Shown piece by piece: positions 1-9,162 of a stretch of 64,000 bases of DNA. Both the position numbers and the translations under genes were made by a program. The notes beneath the pieces were generated by a model. The model was not told the origin of the DNA, ran no database searches, and saw only the letters and a list, made by a program, of their open reading frames with translations. The DNA lies in the NCBI GenBank assembly GCA_025057795.1, contig JANXEP010000039.1, forward strand, positions 1 through 64,000. Reading direction: 5' to 3'. Numbering within the stretch: position 1 is the stretch's first letter; every line of letters starts with the position of its first letter. Source of the stretch: Candidatus Bathyarchaeota archaeon. Its GTDB lineage: Archaea; Thermoproteota; Bathyarchaeia; Bathyarchaeales; UBA233.

Positions 1-1000
<1,000 letters not shown>

Positions 1001-1390
1001 GGTGTCTGGACGATATGGCGTGTGAACCCTTTTAGGCGGTTTGGCCTATGCATGGTTAAATGTCAATTTTGTTGAAAGGGCCGGGTGTCTGTAAGATTGG
1101 CTTTCTGTCTATTTTTGGAAAAAGCGGTGGATGCTTGTCATTCCCGCTTGTTTTACCGCTAAGGTTGATGCCTCTCCATAGATTTTTTTATTTTCTGTTC
1201 ACTCATTTTTAAGAAAGGGCTGGTCATATTCTCCCACGTTTGGGTAGACCACGTCTAAACCTTAAAGTCAAGCTGGTTAGTTCTTGGAGATGATTCTCTA
1301 ACAGTATTTCTAATCTGAATTTAAAGTTAGGTTTCTACAGGAGTAGCAACATTTAAGTTTGTTGCATGTTTAGAGTTTGCTGATGAGCGT
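1001..1390. other. Spacer after 23S rRNA
   Basis: About 390 bases with no convincing gene. It starts with GC-rich 23S trailer sequence and becomes AT-rich from about 1060. A T-run at 1183-1190 could serve as an archaeal oligo-T terminator for the rRNA transcript. I see no 5S rRNA, tRNA or C/D box RNA that I can support. Confidence 0.5.
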
Positions 1391-2005
1391 TTGAGTCTGG
1401 TGGATGTTGCAATGGATTTCCTTTTGGACCTCGCTAAAGCCGTTATAACCCTATTCATCATTGTTGATCCCTTTGGGAACATCCCCATCTTCATTGCTTT
1501 AACAAAGGGGTTGGCGAAGGATGAAAGGCAAAGAGCTTTCCGAACAGCAATATCTACAGGTTTTGTTCTTCTCATCTCCTTTGCGTTGGTCGGCCAGCAG
1601 ATCCTAGCGCTTTTCGGAATATCTATTTATAGTTTCATGATCGCTGGAGGCATTTTACTCTTAATGATTTCCATAAGGATCCTTCTCCGCGGAGGGTGGG
1701 AGGAAGAGCCAACTTCACCGGAAAGCATAGGTGTTGTCCCCATAGGCTTCCCCCTTCTGGTCGGTCCCGGCGCCATAACAACAACAATCATAAACCTTCA
1801 AGCCTACGGCATATTAACAACCGTCATAGCGGTTTTGATAGTGTTTATATTGACCCAAACCATCCTCGGCTTTATTAATCCCATATACAATTTTCTGGGG
1901 AACTCTGGTTCAACGGTCATATCAAGGCTTATGGCGCTTTTAATAGCAGCCATAGCCATCCAATTTATTATTGACGGGTTTTTCTGGTATTCCCGAAACC
2001 TCTAG
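1391..2005 (+). CDS. MarC family integral membrane protein
   Basis: A 204-residue polytopic membrane protein of the MarC family (Pfam MarC), of unknown biochemical role. The family hallmarks are visible: an N-terminal segment containing IVDPFGNIPIF, a central PIGFPLLVGPGAITT loop, and about six hydrophobic segments. Length is normal for the family. The TTG at 1391 gives the longest form; the ATG at 1412 is an equally plausible start. It stands alone on the plus strand and converges with the MoaD-like gene to its right, with only 8 bases between the stop codons. Confidence 0.85.
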   Translation: MSLVDVAMDFLLDLAKAVITLFIIVDPFGNIPIFIALTKGLAKDERQRAFRTAISTGFVLLISFALVGQQILALFGISIYSFMIAGGILLLMISIRILLRGGWEEEPTSPESIGVVPIGFPLLVGPGAITTTIINLQAYGILTTVIAVLIVFILTQTILGFINPIYNFLGNSGSTVISRLMALLIAAIAIQFIIDGFFWYSRNL

Positions 2006-2013
2006 AAGGAGAG

Positions 2014-2274
2014 CTAGCCCCCGGCTATTATGGGCATAACCACAATCTCATCCATGTCCTTCAGGCTTGCGTTGGATCCGCCCATGAATTCTATACGTCT
2101 ACCGTTAACCAGAACCACCAAGCTTGGGTCTCCTAAGTCTATTTTCACTCCCTTTTCCATTTCGAGCTTAGCTAGCACATCTTTCACTGCGGCTTTATCG
2201 TGAAGGGACAGCCATAAATCTTCCATGCCGAACTTTTTATGCATTTCTCCGACAAACTTCACGCGAACCTTCAT
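2014..2274 (-). CDS. MoaD/ThiS-like sulfur carrier protein
   Basis: An 86-residue ubiquitin-fold sulfur carrier ending in the diagnostic Gly-Gly (IIAGG). In this family the terminal glycine is thiocarboxylated and donates sulfur, for molybdopterin or tungstopterin dithiolene synthesis in MoaD. It lies 44 bases downstream of, and on the same strand as, the aldehyde:ferredoxin oxidoreductase. Small MoaD-like genes commonly sit next to AOR genes, so a role in supplying the tungstopterin cofactor is likely but inferred. A ThiS or general carrier role cannot be excluded. A second MoaD-like gene lies at 22159-22410. Confidence 0.85.
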   Translation of the reverse strand: MKVRVKFVGEMHKKFGMEDLWLSLHDKAAVKDVLAKLEMEKGVKIDLGDPSLVVLVNGRRIEFMGGSNASLKDMDEIVVMPIIAGG

Positions 2275-2318
2275 TTAAACCACAAATATAAATAAAAAAT
2301 GGGGTTATGATTAACCTT

Positions 2319-4184
2319 TTAGGCTATTTTAAGTTCTTTGGCTGCTTCGTCTAGCCCCAGCTCTTTCAGCTTTTCATTTGTGGGTATTCCCCGCTCGTTC
2401 CATCCCCTGACCTTATAGTAGTCTTTGAGGAGCACGTCAAGTTCGAAGACTTGCCCCTTTGAAGGTTCCCTTGGCATGGGTTCCTTAACAATTCTTTCTG
2501 GCATGGTGTCTTGGCTTGCGTCAAAGCCCTCTCGGACGTTGAAAGCCCTTTCAAGGTTGAAGATTCTCTCGCCCACAAGCCACAAGTACTTTGGATTCTT
2601 AAACTTCTCTATGCCCGTTGCAGAATGGAGAAGCTTGCTATAGAGGTCCATGGTTACCATCTCGTTGCTTAGGGCGAAGGCGCAGAAAACTGCTGTTTCA
2701 GCCGCAGCGGTCTCATCCTGCACATACTTAGTTATTTCGCCCTTGCCTTCCACGGCGAGGGGATCCACCTTCTTCGGTATTCCCAAAATTTCAAACTTGT
2801 TCCAGCCTATACAATGGCTTGCGCCTATGGGGGAAGTGGCAAAGTTAAGCCCATGAGCCTTCACGGAGCGGGGGTCATATGCTGGAAGCTCAAGCCCCTT
2901 AACATGTATTGCGTACTTTTCAGCGCCCCTTCCTATGACTTCGGCAGCCCGTTTTACTCCCTCGCCCAGCAGAGAGCCTATACCTATTCTTAGGGCGATG
3001 CGCTTCACAAGTTCCACTACAACCTCTGGGTCGCCCCATCTAAGCTCAAGCCCGTCTGTTTCGCTTTTGCCTATGATGCCCTTCTCGTAAAGCTCCATGG
3101 CGAAAGCTATGGCAACCCCCGCTGAAATGGTGTCTAAGCCATACATGTCGGAAAGCATGTTAGCATACGTGATTGATTCTATGTTGCAGTTTCCTAAGAG
3201 GCCTCCATAAGACCAGTGAGTTTCATATTCTGGGAAATCCCAAGCGATGCCTGCATATGGGCCGTTAGTTACCTTAAAGGTTTTCCAGCACCTTATCATG
3301 CAGCCATAGCATCCGTTATGTTTAACCACGTAGCTGGCTAAAATCTCCGGTGCAAATCTGCTGGCGCCTTCAAATGGAAGTTGTTTGAAGTTGTATGTCG
3401 GGAAATTGCCTATGGTGTAGAAGAGGTATACAATGGAGTTTGTGCCCAAATTCTTGAAATGCTCAAAGCCTGGGTTTTTGCGGTAAGCCTCTATTTGCTC
3501 CTTAACCGCCTCGTCAAAAGCCTTCTCGTCATATATTGCAGCCTTCTTAGAGCCTTTCACCACCATGGCCTTAAGGTTTTTTGAACCCATAACGGCTCCG
3601 CCGCCGCCGCGGGAGGCGGTTCTCATATCGTCAGTTACTATGGCAGAGATTTTTACAAGCCTCTCCCCAGCAGGCCCTATCGTAACCATTTTAGCTTTGT
3701 CATCAGTTTTTTCTCTGAGAAACTCTTGAGCAGCGTACGTGTTCATGCCCCAAACTTCGGCGGCGTCTCTGAACTCCACCTTGTCATCGTTTATCCACAC
3801 GTAAACGGGTTTTGGGGATCTGCCCTCCACGATTACCGCGTCATAGCCTGCAAACTTAAGCTCGGCCCCGAAAAAGCCTCCTCCAACGCTTCGGCAGTAG
3901 GCGTTTGTAAGCGGAGACTTAAACTGGGCAATCCACCTGCTTGCCGACTGAACCTTCGTGGCCGTTAAGGAGCCTGTTGTGAAAACAAGCTTGTTGCTTG
4001 GGCTTAACGGGTCTACGCCTTTTGACACTTCATCAAAGAGGATCTTTATTCCAAATCCGCGGCCGCCGATGAAGTTTTCAGCCAAATCCCTCTTTAAAGG
4101 TTCTATCTTGTATTTGTGGTTTGTCAAGTCTAGCCTTAGGATTTGTCCCATATAGCCAAACCAAGAGCTAGATTTTTGGCTCAT
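2319..4184 (-). CDS. Aldehyde:ferredoxin oxidoreductase (tungsten type)
   Basis: 621 residues, full length for the AOR family, which oxidises aldehydes to carboxylic acids with ferredoxin as acceptor, using tungsto-bispterin and a [4Fe-4S] cluster. The N-terminal pterin domain has GGRGFGIKILFDE and SASRWIAQFKSPLT. The iron-sulfur ligands are in CYGCMIRC (C-x2-C-x3-C), with the fourth Cys near residue 505 in VFCAFALSN. It forms a probable operon with the MoaD-like gene just downstream. It is closely related to the second AOR at 30963-32789, so the two are paralogues. The substrate aldehyde cannot be deduced. Together with the ADP-forming acyl-CoA synthetase it fits amino-acid fermentation. Confidence 0.93.
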   Translation of the reverse strand: MSQKSSSWFGYMGQILRLDLTNHKYKIEPLKRDLAENFIGGRGFGIKILFDEVSKGVDPLSPSNKLVFTTGSLTATKVQSASRWIAQFKSPLTNAYCRSVGGGFFGAELKFAGYDAVIVEGRSPKPVYVWINDDKVEFRDAAEVWGMNTYAAQEFLREKTDDKAKMVTIGPAGERLVKISAIVTDDMRTASRGGGGAVMGSKNLKAMVVKGSKKAAIYDEKAFDEAVKEQIEAYRKNPGFEHFKNLGTNSIVYLFYTIGNFPTYNFKQLPFEGASRFAPEILASYVVKHNGCYGCMIRCWKTFKVTNGPYAGIAWDFPEYETHWSYGGLLGNCNIESITYANMLSDMYGLDTISAGVAIAFAMELYEKGIIGKSETDGLELRWGDPEVVVELVKRIALRIGIGSLLGEGVKRAAEVIGRGAEKYAIHVKGLELPAYDPRSVKAHGLNFATSPIGASHCIGWNKFEILGIPKKVDPLAVEGKGEITKYVQDETAAAETAVFCAFALSNEMVTMDLYSKLLHSATGIEKFKNPKYLWLVGERIFNLERAFNVREGFDASQDTMPERIVKEPMPREPSKGQVFELDVLLKDYYKVRGWNERGIPTNEKLKELGLDEAAKELKIA

Positions 4185-4343
4185 ACATAGCCACCACGAA
4201 ACCGTTCTATACTTTCAAGCTCAGAATTTTATACTAAACTGGCATTCGATTTAAGTTTTATTCACAATTCCCTTGTTTGCACAAGCAGCATGAATCAATA
4301 AACAATAATAATTTACAGGCACACTACATGTTTAGGGGCGTTT

Positions 4344-4910
4344 ATGCGTGAATTTGTTCTGTACTCAAGAATGGGAAGAACAGACTCCAACTGGAAGAAA
4401 CTGCACGATGCCGGACGGCTAGACATTGTGTATGAATGCATAATTGCAAGTCTATTCCTCTCCCATGCAATACGCAGGGATGCCGCTTTCCACACAATCT
4501 TAAATGGACCGCCTAGACCGCCAGTACACCTAGAAATAAACGGTGAAGCCCTCCACGATGTCAGAACAGACCAGGAAACATGGGAAAAAATTCTTAAAAA
4601 AGTGTTGGCTGGCAAAGAGCACCCGGGGATAAGGCTTTCAAAAGAGAGCTTTGAATCCTTGATCAAGGCTAAGGCTGGAGAAGCCCAAATATACGTTCTG
4701 GAAGAGGGCGGCAAGGACATTCTTGAAGTAGAGATTGGAGAAAACTCTGTTTTCGTTCTAGGAGACCATGTAGGTTTGCCGAGAAAAGTTGAGAGTTTTG
4801 CGCTGCGTTATGGCGAGAAAATATCCCTTGGAAAAAAACCCTACCTGGCAGCCACATGCATAACAATCCTAAATTACATGCTTGATAGAAGGGAAACGCC
4901 AAAAAATTAG
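4344..4910 (+). CDS. trmY: tRNA pseudouridine(54) N1-methyltransferase TrmY
   Basis: 188 residues, matching the DUF358/TrmY SPOUT methyltransferases that convert Psi54 of archaeal tRNA to m1Psi. Family features seen are the start REFVLYSRMGRTDSNWK, the GRLDIVYECI segment, the NGPPRPPVHLEI stretch, and the C-terminal SAM-binding knot region FVLGDHVGLP followed by SLGKKPYLAATCITILNYMLDR. Length and ends match the family. It is divergent from the AOR gene and lies upstream of the TIP49 gene. Confidence 0.93.
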   Translation: MREFVLYSRMGRTDSNWKKLHDAGRLDIVYECIIASLFLSHAIRRDAAFHTILNGPPRPPVHLEINGEALHDVRTDQETWEKILKKVLAGKEHPGIRLSKESFESLIKAKAGEAQIYVLEEGGKDILEVEIGENSVFVLGDHVGLPRKVESFALRYGEKISLGKKPYLAATCITILNYMLDRRETPKN

Positions 4911-4990
4911 CGCTAAATTTTTATTTTCGTGATTTCTGGTTTAAAACTGTTATTAGTTTGCAGATTAAACTTGCCTAATGGTGATCCCAA

Positions 4991-6367
4991 ATGGCAGCCA
5001 TTAGGGAGTTGCCCGCCGCACCATTATCAAAGTTTGAAAGGATAGGTGCACACACCCACATTAGAGGGTTAGGCTTAGACGAAAACTTGAGGGCTGCTAA
5101 GATAAAGGACGGTATGGTTGGACAAGAAAAAGCAAGGGAAGCTGCCGGCCTCGTTGTGAAAATGATTAAGGAGGGAAAACTGAGCGGAAAATGCATTATT
5201 TTGGCTGGGCCTCCGGGCACTGGAAAAACAGCCATAGCCGTAGCCATATCAAAGGAGCTCGGTGAAAATGTTCCCTTCATTCAGATGAGCGGAAGCGAAA
5301 TCTACAGTACTGAACGCAAAAAAACCGAGGTGCTTATAGAGGCCATAAGAAAATGTATCGGAGTTGAAATCCACGAAATGCGGAAAGTCTACGAGGGAGA
5401 AGTTACCCTCGTTGACATTCGAACAGCACCCCACCCATACAACCCCTATCAAAAGGTGCCGGAAAGTGTAAGGCTGACGCTCAAGACGAAGGAAGAGGAG
5501 AAAACGATAGAGGCAGGATCCTCGATAGCCCAGCAAATAATTTCTGAGGGGATAACCGAGGGAAGCATCATACAGATAGACGCTGAAACCGGGAGGGTGG
5601 TTAATCTCGGACTTTGCCTAGAAAGCCAAAAAGGGAAAACCTACGACGTTGACGCCCGAAGAAAAATTCCCCGCCCTAACGGGAAAGTATTGAAGGAAAA
5701 AGAGTTTGTCTACACGCTTACCCTTGCTGACTTAGATGAGCTTAACGCTAGACAACGCGGAGGGGGAATATTCTCCCTATTCTTCGGGGGTTCCGAATCT
5801 AAAGAAATAGACACAGAAGTGCGGATGGCAATAGACCAGCAGGTTAAGGAGTGGGTGGACAGCGGAAAGGCGTTCATACACCCAGGAGTACTCTTCATCG
5901 ACGACGCCCATCTCTTGGACTTAGAGGCTTTCAGCTTCTTGGGAAGGGCTATGGAAAGCGAGCTTGTACCCATAATAATCCTTGCAACAAACAGGGGTGT
6001 GGCGAGAATCCGTGGAACAGACATAAAGAGTCCCCTCGGGTTCCCCGTGGACCTAATAGACCGTTCGGTGATAATCGCCACACAGCCCTACGATTCAGAA
6101 AGCATCAAAGAGATTTTAAGAATCCGTGCAGCCGAAGAGAAAATTAAGCTGGACAAGGAAGCTGTTGAAAAACTGGCTGAGGTTGGGGCAAAAAGCTCCA
6201 TGAGATACGCAGTTCAACTCCTCAGCCTAGCGGCGCAAAACGCCAAATCATCCGGCAGAGACAAGGTCACCGTAGAAGACGTGCAACGGGTTGACGAGCT
6301 CTTCATGGACGTGTCTGAAGCCGCAGAGTACCTAAGGAAACACGAAGAAAAACTGCTGGTGCACTAA
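4991..6367 (+). CDS. TIP49/RuvB-like AAA+ ATPase
   Basis: 458 residues, the archaeal homologue of eukaryotic RuvBL1/RuvBL2 (TIP49). The start region HTHIRGLGLDENL is the TIP49 signature. Walker A is AGPPGTGKTAIA near residues 73-84. A long OB-type insertion (domain II) follows, then Walker B LFIDDAHLLD near 305 and a C-terminal AAA lid. In eukaryotes these proteins act in chromatin remodelling and snoRNP assembly. The archaeal role is not established. The start at 4991 is preceded by GGTGAT. Confidence 0.93.
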   Translation: MAAIRELPAAPLSKFERIGAHTHIRGLGLDENLRAAKIKDGMVGQEKAREAAGLVVKMIKEGKLSGKCIILAGPPGTGKTAIAVAISKELGENVPFIQMSGSEIYSTERKKTEVLIEAIRKCIGVEIHEMRKVYEGEVTLVDIRTAPHPYNPYQKVPESVRLTLKTKEEEKTIEAGSSIAQQIISEGITEGSIIQIDAETGRVVNLGLCLESQKGKTYDVDARRKIPRPNGKVLKEKEFVYTLTLADLDELNARQRGGGIFSLFFGGSESKEIDTEVRMAIDQQVKEWVDSGKAFIHPGVLFIDDAHLLDLEAFSFLGRAMESELVPIIILATNRGVARIRGTDIKSPLGFPVDLIDRSVIIATQPYDSESIKEILRIRAAEEKIKLDKEAVEKLAEVGAKSSMRYAVQLLSLAAQNAKSSGRDKVTVEDVQRVDELFMDVSEAAEYLRKHEEKLLVH

Positions 6368-6453
6368 AAATTCGCCTTCAAAATGTAAAATGAATCATTA
6401 TTTGTAAATAGCAACTCTTTTAATGCGTCTGTTCCTCTTAAACATCGGTAAAA

Positions 6454-6756
6454 ATGTATGAAAGAAGGCAAAAACGCGAACCATTAAACCCCTTAGAGTT
6501 AAACAGGGAAGATTTGGATTTCATTTTAGAACCCGCCAAAATCGAAATAGGTTCCGCATACATCATTTCCCTAAACTACGATGAAGAGGGCAACCCCATT
6601 GTGGATATTAAAACTTACGGGAAAGTGGACGCGGCAAAACTGAGAAAAAAGATTGAGAGGTTGTATCCAAACGTCCAGATCAGACAGCTAAGCCATGAAC
6701 CCAAAGTAACCATAGTTAGGAAAAACGAAAGAAGAAGCAAGTCTCGAAAGAAATAG
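6454..6756 (+). CDS. Conserved-looking small basic protein, unknown
   Basis: A 100-residue soluble protein that I do not recognise. The N-terminus is charged, the middle (about 28-75) looks like an alpha/beta fold (EIGSAYIISLNYDEEGNP, then KKIERLYPNVQIRQLSHEPKVTIV), and the tail is strongly basic (KNERRSKSRKK), which may suggest nucleic-acid contact. It follows TIP49 by 86 bases on the same strand. The reading frame is clean and the composition matches its neighbours, so it is probably a real gene. Confidence 0.6.
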   Translation: MYERRQKREPLNPLELNREDLDFILEPAKIEIGSAYIISLNYDEEGNPIVDIKTYGKVDAAKLRKKIERLYPNVQIRQLSHEPKVTIVRKNERRSKSRKK

Positions 6757-6887
6757 TTTTCCCACCACAAAATTCTGGATTTAGAAACGAGAGAGAAAAT
6801 AAATTAAATACGCTTAGATATAAATTTTCCTTCCCAAAACGCAAAATCACCATTGCAACATAACAAGCCTAAGTAAGGCAAGCTGCA

Positions 6888-7940
6888 TCATCGCCCCAGA
6901 TACTGCCCCGTTATTGGAATGTCTATTCCACAATTTGGGCATTTCTTCTTAGAAGTTATCGCGTACTTTAAAATGTAATATCCATACCGTTTAATCAGTT
7001 TTGCCCCGCAATTAGGGCAGTAGGTGTTCTCATATCTATGGCCGGAAACGTTTCCAAGATAGGGATAAAGCACACCAGCCTTCTTCGCCATCTCATACGC
7101 TTTTTCCAAAACCTCAACTTTTGTAGGGGGGTTGTGAAACTTGTAGGCGGGAAAGTAACGTGTAAAGTGCAGGGGCGTTTCTGGGCCAGCGTTCTCTAAA
7201 TGTTTTTGAATTATCCATTGCACCTTTTCCTCGCCGTCGTTTACGCCTGTAACGATTAAATTAACAACCTCAATGTGTAAGCCCAATTTCTTGGCCTCCT
7301 TAACATTTCTCCAAACTTTGTTAACATCGGCTTCGCCACAGTACTTTGTGTAAACCTCTTCGTCTCCCTTAACGTCTATTTTAAGCCCATTCATACCCGC
7401 ATTGAAAAGGGCTTTAATTGCCTCCAAAGTCATGTAACCGTTCGAAACGTAACAACAATATTTTATGCCCCTCTCTTTCCCAAGCCTAAAAACTTGAAGA
7501 GCCCATTCAGCCAATAATGTTGGCTCTTGGAAACTTGCGCATAACCCAGCGTCGCCGTACGCGAGGGCTAATTCAACCACTTTCTCAGGCGAAAAATAGT
7601 GTGCCTTAGCCGGTTCTGGAGAGGCCTTAGATAAATGAAAGTTTTGGCACCATGCACAGTTGAAGTTGCACGACCATGTTGAAAACGTTAGGGCTGTGGA
7701 TCCTGGCCAGTAATGGAAGAAGGGTTTTATCTCTATTGGGCGGCTTTCCATAGCGCTAATGTCCCCGTAAACGAGGACGTAAAGTTTGCCGCCAACATTC
7801 AACCTCGTTCTGCAAAATCCTGTTTGGCCCTCTGCGATTTCGCATCGCCTCTCGCAGAGGCAGCACTTCACCCTTCCAAACTTGATTTTCTCGTAGAAGA
7901 TGGCTTCCCTAACTGTTGGATAAGCGGACAAATCATGCAT
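6888..7940 (-). CDS. amrS: AmmeMemoRadiSam system radical SAM enzyme AmrS
   Basis: About 350 residues of the MJ0808/AmrS radical SAM family. The N-terminal Cys-rich region (CCLCERRC, then GQTGFCRTR) precedes the radical SAM motif CNFNCAWC (C-x3-C-x2-C), embedded in TFSTWSCNFNCAWCQNF. The C-terminus carries two CPNC zinc-ribbon knuckles, which is common in archaeal members. The chosen ATG at 7940 lies immediately after the ThiL stop codon; an upstream ATG at 7979 would overlap thiL by 38 bases. The family belongs to a three-protein system (AMMECR1, Memo, radical SAM) of unsettled function. The other two members are not in this window. Confidence 0.9.
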   Translation of the reverse strand: MHDLSAYPTVREAIFYEKIKFGRVKCCLCERRCEIAEGQTGFCRTRLNVGGKLYVLVYGDISAMESRPIEIKPFFHYWPGSTALTFSTWSCNFNCAWCQNFHLSKASPEPAKAHYFSPEKVVELALAYGDAGLCASFQEPTLLAEWALQVFRLGKERGIKYCCYVSNGYMTLEAIKALFNAGMNGLKIDVKGDEEVYTKYCGEADVNKVWRNVKEAKKLGLHIEVVNLIVTGVNDGEEKVQWIIQKHLENAGPETPLHFTRYFPAYKFHNPPTKVEVLEKAYEMAKKAGVLYPYLGNVSGHRYENTYCPNCGAKLIKRYGYYILKYAITSKKKCPNCGIDIPITGQYLGR

Positions 7941-7941
7941 A

Positions 7942-8943
7942 CTAGTTTTTCCGAAAATGCTCCCAGCCTCGCGGCTCAACCATCCTTCTTTCGCCGTTTA
8001 TCACCATTAGAACTTGCCTTTCAGCAGTAGCTCTTCCAATTCTGACGAGGCTTCCACCAACTTTTTCAACAGCCTTTTTCGCGTTATCCCAGAGTTCAGG
8101 TTTAACGGTTAAAACGAGCTCGTATTCCTCTCCACCATAAAACGCCAGTTCCACAGGATCTAACTCATTAATTTCAGCAAACTTCGCCGCTTCGGGAGCC
8201 ACTGGGGGACTATCTATTAAAAAGCCAACACCGCTTGCCTTCGAAATTTCATAAAGGCTCCAGGCCAAACCGTCACTGGAATCAATGGAAGCCGTAGCCG
8301 CCCTTGTTCGTTTTAGGGCTAAACCCTCCTTTAGCCTAGCCGTCGGCATATAAACCGATTCTATGAGAGTGTTGCGGATGCTTGTAGGAGCTTCCAACCC
8401 CTCGAGGAGAATTTTAAGGCCTGCAGAAGCCTTGCCAAACAACCCTGTAACAGCCACAACATCGCCTGGTTTTGCGCCGCTTCGAAGCATAATCTCGTCT
8501 TTTCTCGCCATACCAAAAACCGACAGGCTAATCACCAAATCTGAAGCCTCATTGGTGTCCCCTCCGACAATGTACACGCCATACTCGCGGGCTCCAGCGC
8601 TCAACCCGTCACCAATCGCCTTTACATCCTCAACAGTTAACCGCCCAGGCAGTCCGAGGGAAACAAGCATGACCTTTGGCTTCACGCCCTTTGCGGCAAA
8701 ATCGCTCACATTCATGACAACAGCCTTACGAGCCGCCTGCCAAAAGCTCATTTTAGGCGGAACATCCGTTTTACCCACCAACATGTCCGTCTTCAAAATA
8801 GCCAAGCGACCTTTACCAATAGAATAAGCTGACACATCATCGCCAAAAGGAACAGGCATCGCCTTCGCATTCTCTTTAAATTTATCAAGGAGAATCTGAA
8901 TAATTTCTCTCTCCCCAACACTTATTCCAGATACTGGAACCAC
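7942..8943 (-). CDS. thiL: Thiamine-monophosphate kinase ThiL
   Basis: 333 residues of the AIR synthase/SelD/ThiL fold, best matching ThiL, which phosphorylates thiamine phosphate to thiamine diphosphate. Motifs are the N-terminal metal and ATP site FGDDVSAY, a second Asp motif LKTDMLV, GGDTNEA in the middle, SIDSSDGLAWSL, and FYGGEEYELV near the C-terminus. It is the first gene of a two-gene unit with AmrS, whose start is at the ThiL stop. The GTG at 8943 gives the standard family N-terminus. Not to be confused with the related selD at 11498-12523, which has the HGUSC motif. Confidence 0.92.
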   Translation of the reverse strand: MVPVSGISVGEREIIQILLDKFKENAKAMPVPFGDDVSAYSIGKGRLAILKTDMLVGKTDVPPKMSFWQAARKAVVMNVSDFAAKGVKPKVMLVSLGLPGRLTVEDVKAIGDGLSAGAREYGVYIVGGDTNEASDLVISLSVFGMARKDEIMLRSGAKPGDVVAVTGLFGKASAGLKILLEGLEAPTSIRNTLIESVYMPTARLKEGLALKRTRAATASIDSSDGLAWSLYEISKASGVGFLIDSPPVAPEAAKFAEINELDPVELAFYGGEEYELVLTVKPELWDNAKKAVEKVGGSLVRIGRATAERQVLMVINGERRMVEPRGWEHFRKN

Positions 8944-9014
8944 ACCCTTTATCTACTACAAGCTAATCCGAACATCTTAAAAATAAGCCTAACTCAAAAT
9001 TACTAGCTGCACAC

Positions 9015-9091
9015 GCCTCGGTAGCTCAGCCTGGTGGAGCAGCGGCCTTGTAAGCCGCGGGTCGCGGGATCGAAGCCCGCCCGAGGCTCCA
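9015..9091 (+). tRNA. tRNA-Thr (UGU)
   Basis: A complete cloverleaf with encoded CCA. Acceptor GCCTCGG pairs with CCGAGGC, D-stem GCTC with GAGC, anticodon stem GCGGC with GCCGC enclosing loop CTTGTAA (anticodon TGT), and T-stem GCGGG with CCCGC. The discriminator is T, as usual for archaeal tRNA-Thr. There is no intron. It lies in the 219-base gap between ThiL and the PSTK-SelB gene. Confidence 0.96.
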
Positions 9092-9162
9092 AAATATTAT
9101 TGTTGGGGCTTATTCTTTTTGACTATTAATCCTTGTTAATCTTGGGGTTCTGTGTGCTTGCC

